Below, piece by piece: positions 16,193 to 23,416 of a stretch of 64,000 nt of DNA; the stretch's first letter is position 1, and each line of letters starts with the position of its first letter. Location: the NCBI GenBank assembly GCA_964643145.1, contig CAZXPG010000001.1:19534-83533 (forward strand), read 5' to 3'. Position numbers and translations under genes: made by a program. The notes beneath the pieces are model-generated. The model ran no database searches. It worked only from the letters and a program-made list of their open reading frames with translations, and was not told the DNA's origin. This DNA comes from CAZXPG01 sp964643145. Lineage in GTDB: Bacteria; Pseudomonadota; Alphaproteobacteria; Rickettsiales; Arcanibacteraceae.

Positions 16193-16681
16193 ATGTTAAA
16201 ACTTTCCCCAACCCAGATGGAAATCCTGAAAGGAGTTGCTGAACAACCTGAACAGGATGTCCGTAACTTTATGCAGCGCATCAAAAGCCCCGCCATACGG
16301 GATAAAATTATCGAATCAATGCTAAAGAATGGTTTGATTACTGAAGATGATGAAGCGTATGCCTACCTGATTTCTGCGAAAGGGCTGGAGGCTGTCGGTA
16401 AACATCCAGTTATTGCTGATTCGCAGCCTGATAAACCTGCGTTACCTAAAGCCCATAACAAGCAGGGTACTATTATTGGGCTGCTTTCACGAAGCGAGGG
16501 AGCTACCCTTAATGAAATGGTAGAAGCGACTGGCTGGCAGAAGCATTCGGTACGTGGCCTGATGGCTGGTAATCTCAAGAAAAAACTGGGACTAACCATT
16601 GTATCAAGCAAGGAAAATGGCGGCAATCGGGTGTATAAAATTTTAGCAACAAAGGTAGATCATGACAACATCAACGCCTAA
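16193..16681 (+). CDS. DUF3489 domain protein
   Basis: In this 162-residue protein the C-terminal part reads KQGTIIGLLSRSEGATLNEM, then WQKHSVRGLMAG and KKLGLTIVSSKENGGNRVY, the hallmark of DUF3489, a winged-helix-like domain common in alphaproteobacterial genomes and prophages. The N-terminal 70 residues form a separate helical region (SPTQMEILKGVAEQPEQ). AAGGAGAAG precedes the ATG. DNA binding and regulation are plausible from the helix pattern, but the function is not established. Confidence 0.85.
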   Translation: MLKLSPTQMEILKGVAEQPEQDVRNFMQRIKSPAIRDKIIESMLKNGLITEDDEAYAYLISAKGLEAVGKHPVIADSQPDKPALPKAHNKQGTIIGLLSRSEGATLNEMVEATGWQKHSVRGLMAGNLKKKLGLTIVSSKENGGNRVYKILATKVDHDNINA

Positions 16682-16913
16682 AAGCGAGAAGATCCAGCTT
16701 AAGGCTACTGTCTCGCAGTAACTTACAGCTAATGTCGGCTATGTAAGAAAGCTTCTTGAAACAGCACTACTCAATGCTGTTGAGGCTGAGAAATACATGA
16801 TGGAAAATGAACAGAGTACCGCTTGCCATCACATAAAAGATATTGAGGTAGCAATTGGCCACGCCAAAATCCTTGTTGATGCATCTCTATACCTGAGCCT
16901 CTTGGAGCGGTAA
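16662..16913 (+). pseudogene. Small gene interrupted by an in-frame TAA at codon 20
   Basis: An ATG overlapping the end of the DUF3489 gene, with AAAGGTAG before it, starts MTTSTPKSEKIQLKATVSQ and then meets TAA at 16719-16721. The same frame continues open for 63 more codons, through a helical stretch (VGYVRKLLETALLNAVEAEK), to TAA at 16911-16913. Its spacing and coupling match the other three small genes, so this is probably the fourth gene of the operon, broken by one substitution (CAA or similar to TAA). Stop readthrough is a less likely alternative. Confidence 0.55.
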
Positions 16914-16916
16914 GTA

Positions 16917-17336
16917 TTAGTATTGCCCTATGTCCTTGCCATTCTGCTCCAGGGTTAGTTGATTCACCTTAGTATTCTGGTTCAACCAGTAAACTCCAGC
17001 TCTGGAGTTTAGTTCCTGATCGGTCATGCTAAGGGGGTTATTCACGGGAATATTTTCTTTCTTAGTCCAGAACTGAATGGTGCAGACAGATTCCCTAAAA
17101 TCCTCACACTGATTTTGCAAGAAGGATTTTAATGCTTGTATATTTTTAAGATTATCAGGATGAATAATGAAGTAATGAGCATTTTTGGAAATAGACCGTG
17201 CCAGTACTGGATTTCCTCCTGCTAAGCGGTGTGTCTCAGCCGAGTGGTCTTTTTTAGTCAGTAAACCAATAAGAAAAAATATAGCAAGTATTGCGATAGC
17301 ACTGATGCTAAACCCTTTGATGAATCGTAGAATCAT
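16917..17336 (-). CDS. Single-TM membrane-anchored protein, unknown
   Basis: The 139-residue protein begins with a basic start and a strong hydrophobic segment (ISAIAILAIFFLIGLL) at residues 11-26, then a soluble domain containing two Cys (QNQCEDFRESVC) that could form a disulfide outside the membrane. Eight bases separate it from the methyltransferase gene upstream, so the two are probably co-transcribed. I know no family. Confidence 0.6.
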   Translation of the reverse strand: MILRFIKGFSISAIAILAIFFLIGLLTKKDHSAETHRLAGGNPVLARSISKNAHYFIIHPDNLKNIQALKSFLQNQCEDFRESVCTIQFWTKKENIPVNNPLSMTDQELNSRAGVYWLNQNTKVNQLTLEQNGKDIGQY

Positions 17337-17343
17337 AATAATA

Positions 17344-18594
17344 TCAATGAGAAAGGTTGTTCTTCTTACATACCATTTCTTCTTCCAGTTGGCAAAATGT
17401 TTTATCGCTGCCCTGCAATACTGATTCCTTACCTGTAAATTCCTCCCATCGTTTCACAATCACATCACAATATTTGGGATCAAGCTCGATCAACCGTGCG
17501 GAGCGGCCTGTTTTCTCACAGGCAATCATGGTAGAGCCAGAGCCACCGAAGCAGTCCAGGACAATATCACGGCTTTTGCTACTATTTTCTACTGCCCTCT
17601 GGACGAGTTCAATAGGCTTCATCGTTGGATGGAGTGTATTGGTAGTTGGCCTGTTAAAGAACCAGACATCACCTTGATCACGCGCACCGCACCAGAAATG
17701 CTTGTTACCTTCTTTCCAGCCGTAGAGGATAGGCTCATACTGACGTTGGTAATCGGCATGTCCCATAGAGAAATGGTTTTTTGCCCAGATAATGAAATTT
17801 GACCAATGGCCGCCAGCATTACGGAAAGCCTGTTGCAGTGTGTGCAGTTCGGAAGAACTCATGCAGATGTAAATGGCCCCCTTACATACCACCAGCATAT
17901 TGGTACACACATCCTGTAGAAATGCACCGAATTCCTGGCCGAGATTATCGTTTTTGATGGATCGGTCCACACCCAGCTGCTTATCGGTAACCGAACCAGT
18001 ATAATTCACATTATAGGGTGGGTCGGTAAAAACCATATCGGCTAATGTGCCATCCAGCAGTTGTTCAACTACATCCAGTCTGGCGGAGTCGCCGCATAAC
18101 AGGCGATGATTACCGAGAATCCATATATCACCAGGCTGGGTGACTGGATTTTCAGGAACATCTGGTATAGCATCATCATCAGTTAGTCCCTCGGTGCCAA
18201 GATCTGCCAGAAGCTTATCCAGTTCATCTGAATCAAAGCCAGTTAAATCAAGTGAAAATCCTTCTTCTTTCAACTCACCAAGCTCGATAGCCAGTAGTTC
18301 ATCATCCCATTCGGCTTCCTGTGCAACACGGTTATCAGCAAGGCGGTAGGCTTTTACCTGGGCAGGGGTTAGCCCTTCTGCAATATGCACGGGAACCTTC
18401 TTTATTCCAAGCTGCTGCGCGGCAAGGAGCCGAGTATGTCCAGCAATAATGACCATGTCACTATCTACCACAATCGGCTGCCTGAAACCAAATTCCTTGA
18501 TGGAGGCAGCTACCTTGGCAACTGCCTGGGTGTTGTGACGAGGATTCCGTGCATAAGGAATGATCTTATCGGATGCTATCAGCTCGATTTTCAT
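17344..18594 (-). CDS. ParB-like domain / DNA methyltransferase fusion (beta-class, N6A or N4C)
   Basis: Residues 1-100 form a ParB/sulfiredoxin-like domain with the ADNRVAQEAEWD segment and an AGHTRLLAAQ motif near residue 50. From 165 onwards is a DNA methylase: TDPPYNVNY (motif IV) near 190 comes before DCFGGSGSTMIA (motif I, AdoMet binding) near 348, the beta-class order. Fusions of this type are common in prophages and transposable phages and modify adenine or N4-cytosine. No restriction enzyme is adjacent, so anti-restriction or regulatory methylation is likely. A cluster of hairpins and repeats lies directly upstream. Confidence 0.9.
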   Translation of the reverse strand: MKIELIASDKIIPYARNPRHNTQAVAKVAASIKEFGFRQPIVVDSDMVIIAGHTRLLAAQQLGIKKVPVHIAEGLTPAQVKAYRLADNRVAQEAEWDDELLAIELGELKEEGFSLDLTGFDSDELDKLLADLGTEGLTDDDAIPDVPENPVTQPGDIWILGNHRLLCGDSARLDVVEQLLDGTLADMVFTDPPYNVNYTGSVTDKQLGVDRSIKNDNLGQEFGAFLQDVCTNMLVVCKGAIYICMSSSELHTLQQAFRNAGGHWSNFIIWAKNHFSMGHADYQRQYEPILYGWKEGNKHFWCGARDQGDVWFFNRPTTNTLHPTMKPIELVQRAVENSSKSRDIVLDCFGGSGSTMIACEKTGRSARLIELDPKYCDVIVKRWEEFTGKESVLQGSDKTFCQLEEEMVCKKNNLSH

Positions 18595-18597
18595 AGG

Positions 18598-18690
18598 TAT
18601 TTCGTTTTTCTTGTAGAGTTATTTCGTTTTCTTAGAAGTAGAACCCCCAGCGTTTCTGCGGCTGGGGGCGATATAAAAACGAAACGAAAT
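18598..18690 (-). promoter_or_regulatory. Hairpin and repeat cluster upstream of the ParB-methyltransferase gene
   Basis: The plus strand holds CCCCCAGC, nine bases and GCTGGGGG at 18644-18668, a GC-rich hairpin. It is framed by TATTTCGTTTTTCTT at 18598-18612, a near copy at 18620-18633, and an inverted form AAAACGAAACGAAAT at 18676-18690. These two direct repeats and one inverted repeat resemble operator half-sites; the hairpin has no clean U tract on either strand. Control of the methyltransferase gene is an inference. Confidence 0.5.
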
Positions 18691-18769
18691 GCAAATTTTT
18701 ATATTGTGGCTAGAAATCTTCTGCGCCATCGCCCCCCACATAGGTTTTGCCCAGGAAGGAACCGCCGTT

Positions 18770-19087
18770 TTACAACAACAATTTCTTTGCTTTCTCCCTG
18801 ATCATCTCTGGATCAAGACCAGCATGGCCACAGACCTCGTAGAAGTCTTTATAACTCCTGAGCAGCCATGTAATGGCTCTGCGTTTGTCAACCTGTGCTG
18901 ATATTTTCTGGGAAGAGGATAAGGCATCCTGAAAGGCGGTAAGCACTACAGCTTGCCAAAGGCGCTGCAGCGGGCGGGCATCGATAAGGTTCTCTGCCGC
19001 TTGGATGTAGATACAATTATCTACTGTATCTACAACGTTATCATCATATGTACAGATGCGGAAGTCAAAATCTTTTGCTTTTTTCAT
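18770..19087 (-). CDS. Phage protein, unknown
   Basis: The 105-residue protein starts MKKAKDFDFRICTYDDNVVD and continues with an Ala/Leu-rich helical part and a C-terminus EMIREKAKKLLL. Its ATG overlaps the stop of the DUF6456-like gene by 4 bases, so it is a late member of the replication operon. I recognise no family. Confidence 0.6.
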   Translation of the reverse strand: MKKAKDFDFRICTYDDNVVDTVDNCIYIQAAENLIDARPLQRLWQAVVLTAFQDALSSSQKISAQVDKRRAITWLLRSYKDFYEVCGHAGLDPEMIREKAKKLLL

Positions 19088-19581
19088 TTTTTTGCTCCTC
19101 TGTTGATAAAACCGAAGTAGATAGCGAGTTCATCCAGGGCAGACCGGAGACGTTGGACGGCATACCGCTTAGGCAATCCCTGAGCATGTGGCCATTCACC
19201 AAAGCAACAGACACGGATGACAAGATGCTGTCCTTCACTTTCCAGTTGGTCGAGTGCTCCATACAGACGCTCACGGGCAGCTATCTGCTTGTCAGTGAAG
19301 CTGTGCGGCTTGTTGCTTCTGGCTACCTGGGTGAAGTCGGTGATGGTGGCATGTGGTATGCCTGCATAGACAAAGCTGCGATAGATTCTGTCTCCGGCTT
19401 TCCATTGTGGTTCCGTGATATGATCGTGCGCCAGATACCAGTCGAGTGGAGCCTGGGTGATATTACGTGCACGGACGGAATGCTCGTCTGCATCTTCCGT
19501 GATGATGCTATGATGCTGACGCAGTTCTGGTGTGCCCATATCAGAATATCTGGCAGGCGGTGTGGTGCGCTTTTTAGGCAT
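19084..19581 (-). CDS. DUF6456-like phage protein
   Basis: In this 165-residue protein the central LDWYLAHDHITEPQWKAGDR segment and the C-terminal helices (ALDQLESEGQHLVIRVCCFG, then RSALDELAIYFGF) recall DUF6456, a family I associate with alphaproteobacterial chromosomes and phages, some members having an upstream helix-turn-helix. It overlaps the RuvC-like gene by 8 bases. A DNA-related or regulatory role is likely; the exact function is not known. Confidence 0.65.
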   Translation of the reverse strand: MPKKRTTPPARYSDMGTPELRQHHSIITEDADEHSVRARNITQAPLDWYLAHDHITEPQWKAGDRIYRSFVYAGIPHATITDFTQVARSNKPHSFTDKQIAARERLYGALDQLESEGQHLVIRVCCFGEWPHAQGLPKRYAVQRLRSALDELAIYFGFINRGAKK

Positions 19582-20059
19582 GATGACCTCCTGCCTTGTG
19601 GCTGAGGGCGTAGAGCATCAATGCCAGTGCATCTGCTTCATTATCGTCTTTGGGAGCATAGCCAAGAGCTATGATGACGCTGATGACATCTTCCTTGGAG
19701 GCGTTGCCTTTGCCAGTGATGAATCGTTTGATAGTGCCGACAGGCACACCTTCGTAAGGAACGTTATGGTGTTCGCACCATGCGGTAAGGTGCGCCAGGA
19801 AACCACCGTAGGTATGGGCGGCATCCACACCGTTATGCCGGCGTACCTCTTCAAAGAATAGGGCGTGGATAGTGCCACAGTTATTTTTCAGTTCCGTCAG
19901 CCAATGCTTGAAGCGGAGGTAACGCATGCCACCACCTTCAAAGCGGGAAGGCTTGAAGGATTGGTTGCCACTGATTATGGTGCCGTCAGTATTTTGCAGT
20001 GCCCAGCCTGTGGTAGTGCCGAGGTCAAGGGTAAGGACATTGGAATGATTACCAGCCAT
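19574..20059 (-). CDS. RuvC-like Holliday junction resolvase
   Basis: The 161-residue protein from ATG 20059 shows the RNase H-fold acid pattern: Asp in LTLDLGTTTGWAL near residue 12, Glu in LFFEEVRRH near 74, and DNEADALALMLYAL near 145. This fits phage RuvC-type endonucleases that resolve branched DNA before packaging. AGGAG six bases upstream supports this start; the same frame is open further upstream to 20383, but that part looks non-coding and repeat-rich. The gene follows the primase/AAA gene after a 293-base gap. Confidence 0.8.
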   Translation of the reverse strand: MAGNHSNVLTLDLGTTTGWALQNTDGTIISGNQSFKPSRFEGGGMRYLRFKHWLTELKNNCGTIHALFFEEVRRHNGVDAAHTYGGFLAHLTAWCEHHNVPYEGVPVGTIKRFITGKGNASKEDVISVIIALGYAPKDDNEADALALMLYALSHKAGGHHA

Positions 20060-20352
20060 GATGTGCTCCTGTAATGATGGGATTGATGAGGGAACTGAAA
20101 ATCGGACAGGCATATATGGAGAAGAATGCCGTAAGGCTTTCCTTCCCATATATTTTATATATGGAGTGCCACGTGAATCTGAGATCGAGACACAAGTAAC
20201 TGATGTGTAATGATTTTGTTCGTCTGTTTTTAGAATCAGGCTGAGAATCCGCTGGATTCTGAAAATAGCCCTGCAAACCTTATGAATGCTTGGGTTTGAG
20301 AATCCGCCAGATTTCAGAATCCATGGATTCTGAGTGAGAATCCGGTTGCTTA
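20060..20352 (-). promoter_or_regulatory. Non-coding gap with GAATCC repeats and an 18-bp perfect palindrome
   Basis: Between the primase/AAA gene and the resolvase no convincing gene is seen. The part from 20232 to 20346 carries repeated GAATCC or its complement: GAGAATCCGCTGGATTCTGA at 20243-20262, GAGAATCCGCC near 20298, the perfect palindrome CAGAATCCATGGATTCTG at 20315-20332, and GAGAATCCGG just after. Iterated inverted sites next to replication genes suggest a phage replication origin or a repressor/activator cluster. Neither is proven. Confidence 0.5.
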
Positions 20353-22497
20353 TCATGGCAAAACCTCCTCGTGATAAATCCAAAGTGAGGGGTTTTCGAC
20401 AGGGATAATCCCACCATCACTTGGCGATTTATAATGAGTAGGAAACAGCAGTTTATAGGTGCTGAGAACTTCTCCTGTTTCCTGGTCAACGGATTCACCG
20501 GCAGGGACTTCCATATCCTCCACGCAGAGCAGACCGAATTTGGATTTGGCGATGCTTCCCTTGCTGTATTTGATGTAACCTTTGGTACTCAGCACATCGA
20601 TGCGATCACGGATGGAGTGTTTTCCGCCAAGGCCAGCCTTGTTTTCAAAGGCAAGGCAGAATTGCGTGGACGTGTAGAGATTACCTTTCCGAGCCTCATC
20701 AAAGAGGATTTGCAGGATCACATCATGCTTGCGGCGGCGCTCTGCATCCAGCTTCTCGCCATAGGTCTTATTGACCAGCCGCTCTGATTCATGGTCGATC
20801 TGGCACCATTTGCCATTTACTTTATCGACCCACTTAGTCGGGATGGAGTTGCCGTTGCGCAGTTCAAATATAAGCTGGCGGGGTGTGCGCTGTTCATCAG
20901 GGCGGAACATGATAATGCCGGAGGTGTAGAATCCACGCAGCGAACCGGCACCGCTAAAGCCCTGGAAAGGATCTTCCTCCAGAAGCTTTTTGGTAATCTT
21001 CTTGGTATGATGGGCGAGGATGATTCCGGCCTGTGGATTGACCATATAACGCAGTCTTTCCACTCGTTCCTGCAGGAAAAACATCATGGCAGTGTTATCA
21101 TTCTCATTACCGTTCTCACCTGGGTCAAAGAGATTCCGGAGCGGATCAATGGTGATAATATCCAGATCGCTGGGAGTAAAAAAACGCTGGATACTGTCAC
21201 GTACCTGGTTGATGCCGTTTTCATCCAGCAGCATGCGTATCTGCGGTGTGATGACGAGATTCTTCCGTACAAGCGGCAGCAGGTTGTGATCAAAGTTAAG
21301 CTGCTTCAGGCGTTCACGCAGATAGTGATAACCAATCTCGGCCTGCAGATAGTATATTTTGAGAGGGCGTGCTGGCTTCATGCCAAGGAATGGCAATCCT
21401 GCTGCCATATGTGCCATCCATGCAATGAGCAGGTCTGTCTTGCCAACCTTAGGAGCACCGCCAAAGACCAGGAGACCGTTCGGTGTAAGCACTCTGGGTG
21501 CGATAATATCGTCCGGCATCGGGGAATCATCGTCCAGCAACTGGCCGACAGTGAAGGCAGGCAATGATGCCAGCACTGGAACAGAGGTTTTTGCAGCAGA
21601 AGAAATGAATGCTCTGATATCAAGCTGCTCAATGGCAGCATCGGCAGCATCCCACTTGGCTGGCTTATCATCTGGGATGACAAGGATGGTAAGCGAAGCA
21701 ATATCTGCTGTTTTGAGGTATGCGGCTACGCCTTCTGCATATTTCCTGCCTGGTTCGTCATGATCCGGCCAGATCAGCACATGCTTTCCGGCAAGCGGTG
21801 CCCAATCGGTTTTATCGATGGGAGCACTTGCACCATTCATGGCGGTGGTAGCGTAGAAGCCATAATCAATGAGTGCCTGAGCGGATTTTTCACCCTCGAC
21901 CAGAATAACGCTGTCTGACAGTGCAATACCAGGCTGGTTATAAAGAGGACGTGGCTCTGGAGCCTTGTGCTTTCGCACCTTTACATCCCATGGGCGGAAC
22001 TGCTTGCCGGAAGGCGGATCATAGCGGTAAACGCATGCTATCAGATTGCCGTCTGCATCCAGATAATCCCATTTGCCAGTAACGGGGCCGAGATCTTCTT
22101 CAGGCAAGGATTGTGTCTTGGGAACAGGCCGTGGTGCTGTTCTAAGCCATTCCTGCAGGCTGCTTATGACAGCAGGGAAATCCCTGTGCGTGTCCATACC
22201 GCATGAACCAGCCCACAGGCTGATAATGTCACCGCCTTCACCTGTAGCAAAATCATGCCACATACCTGCTTTGGAGCCGGATAAATCAACAACCAGGCTC
22301 TCCCCTTTATTGCCATGAATATCACCGATATAGAAACGGTCACGCTGCGCCATGCCAGAAGGAAACAGGTAGTAGAGTACCTCCTTCAAACGCAGGAGCA
22401 GCAGCGCTTTCATCTCATCCACGGAGAAATTTTCCTCCTTGGATGCAGACTGATCAGCAGCATCGTTGAAATCCATCCAGGCATGAATCATGATCAA
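20353..22497 (-). CDS. Toprim primase / RepA-like AAA ATPase (replication protein)
   Basis: This 714-residue two-part protein has a zinc-finger-like and toprim primase region in its N-terminal half: GMWHDFATGEGGDIISLW near residue 77, SVILVEGEKSAQALIDYGF near 195, and VLIWPDHDEPGRKYAEG near 235. From about 310 is a RecA/RepA-type ATPase with GGAPKVGKTDLL as Walker A near 343, IITIDPLRNLF as Walker B near 455 and ILAHHTKK near 490. The C-terminus has a winged-helix-like region. It is probably the phage primase-helicase initiating replication. Its ATG overlaps the upstream stop (ATGA). Confidence 0.85.
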   Translation of the reverse strand: MIMIHAWMDFNDAADQSASKEENFSVDEMKALLLLRLKEVLYYLFPSGMAQRDRFYIGDIHGNKGESLVVDLSGSKAGMWHDFATGEGGDIISLWAGSCGMDTHRDFPAVISSLQEWLRTAPRPVPKTQSLPEEDLGPVTGKWDYLDADGNLIACVYRYDPPSGKQFRPWDVKVRKHKAPEPRPLYNQPGIALSDSVILVEGEKSAQALIDYGFYATTAMNGASAPIDKTDWAPLAGKHVLIWPDHDEPGRKYAEGVAAYLKTADIASLTILVIPDDKPAKWDAADAAIEQLDIRAFISSAAKTSVPVLASLPAFTVGQLLDDDSPMPDDIIAPRVLTPNGLLVFGGAPKVGKTDLLIAWMAHMAAGLPFLGMKPARPLKIYYLQAEIGYHYLRERLKQLNFDHNLLPLVRKNLVITPQIRMLLDENGINQVRDSIQRFFTPSDLDIITIDPLRNLFDPGENGNENDNTAMMFFLQERVERLRYMVNPQAGIILAHHTKKITKKLLEEDPFQGFSGAGSLRGFYTSGIIMFRPDEQRTPRQLIFELRNGNSIPTKWVDKVNGKWCQIDHESERLVNKTYGEKLDAERRRKHDVILQILFDEARKGNLYTSTQFCLAFENKAGLGGKHSIRDRIDVLSTKGYIKYSKGSIAKSKFGLLCVEDMEVPAGESVDQETGEVLSTYKLLFPTHYKSPSDGGIIPVENPSLWIYHEEVLP

Positions 22498-23225
22498 GCC
22501 TTCCAGCAGCGGTCAGCCCATGGGCACCACTTGCACTCGTAATAGCTGGGATCATTGGTGACTCGCGGCAGTAACTCTCCGGCATCGCATGCCTGGATAA
22601 TGTTTACGGCTTTATCGCTTGCTTCCTGTGCAAGATGGGCATCATAAGGCACCAGTTCTACATAGATCTCCATGGAGTCCATGTTGAGGGCAGTAAACAG
22701 TGCTGGATGCTCAAACAGGGCAAGATAGGTCTGATAGAGTGCGACCTGGGCGGCATAGATTGGCTTGGCAATTGCCAGCTTTTTCTTTTCCAGTTCTTTC
22801 CACGATTTATTACCAAGAGCCTTATTTTCCCAGAGCATGGGGTAAGAAAATCCGTCCGGTCCACTGATGATCTTGCCATCGGCATGCCCTTTGATTTTTC
22901 CACCAGCCAGAGAAAATTCGAACTGCCCGCCATCCTGATCCTGCGTCTGCAGCTCAAAACCAGCCAGCCGTAGCCAGTCTGCCATTACTGGCTCCAGTAA
23001 ATGACCTCGCTGGCAGATACGAAGGTTTTCTGCCTTGTGTGGTTTGTCGCTGTCACGTTCTGCATTGAAATACTGGTACTGAATCTTGCGCAGGCATGAT
23101 TCGCCAATGAGAGAAGCTCCGAGATATTTTCTATGCTCATCCTGCTCTTTCTCTGCAATCAGTGCATCATCAATGAGCCCTATGATTTTTTGAGCGGGTG
23201 TAATGCGGTGGTTAAAGTCAAGCAT
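22494..23225 (-). CDS. PD-(D/E)XK nuclease, Cas4/RecB-like with Cys cluster
   Basis: In this 243-residue protein GHADGKI near residue 113 and MLWENKAL near 130 supply the Asp and Glu-x-Lys of the PD-(D/E)XK nuclease core. Cys in GESCLRK near 48 and the three in CKWCPWADRC at the C-terminus match the four-Cys iron-sulfur arrangement of Cas4 and AddB-type exonucleases. Together with the helicase and Sak4-like ATPase it could form a phage recombination set that makes 3' single strands. No CRISPR array or other cas gene is nearby. Confidence 0.8.
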   Translation of the reverse strand: MLDFNHRITPAQKIIGLIDDALIAEKEQDEHRKYLGASLIGESCLRKIQYQYFNAERDSDKPHKAENLRICQRGHLLEPVMADWLRLAGFELQTQDQDGGQFEFSLAGGKIKGHADGKIISGPDGFSYPMLWENKALGNKSWKELEKKKLAIAKPIYAAQVALYQTYLALFEHPALFTALNMDSMEIYVELVPYDAHLAQEASDKAVNIIQACDAGELLPRVTNDPSYYECKWCPWADRCWKA

Positions 23226-23416
23226 CAGAACGGCACCTCCGTACTATTTTGAAAATGGGCGTGATAGGCAGTGACAACGATCTCAATCAGTGTCAGCACT
23301 TCCTGTTTGGAGTAAGATGAAAGCGGCCTGTCCATACCAATGCTGGCGACATATTCACCAAGTGGTTTCAGGGCATTTACCATGGCTGCAAGTTCATCAG
23401 GGGTGGGATCGGTCAT
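23225..23416 (-). CDS. Small acidic phage protein, unknown
   Basis: This 63-residue helical protein (TPDELAAMVNALKPLGEYVA and LTLIEIVVTAYHAHFQ) is squeezed between the helicase and nuclease genes with overlaps at both ends, which supports it being real. Small proteins with this pattern occur at the same place in other alphaproteobacterial phages, but the function is not known to me. Confidence 0.6.
   Translation of the reverse strand: MTDPTPDELAAMVNALKPLGEYVASIGMDRPLSSYSKQEVLTLIEIVVTAYHAHFQNSTEVPF

Noticed and set aside
20060..20383. N-terminal extension of the RuvC-like gene to 20383
   Set aside because: The Asp-bearing first strand starts right after ATG 20059, which has AGGAG upstream; the upstream part is repeat-rich and overlaps the primase gene end.
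22494..23225. Cas4 of a CRISPR system
   Set aside because: The Cas4-like nuclease fold and Cys cluster fit, but no repeat-spacer array or other cas gene was found; phage recombination genes surround it.
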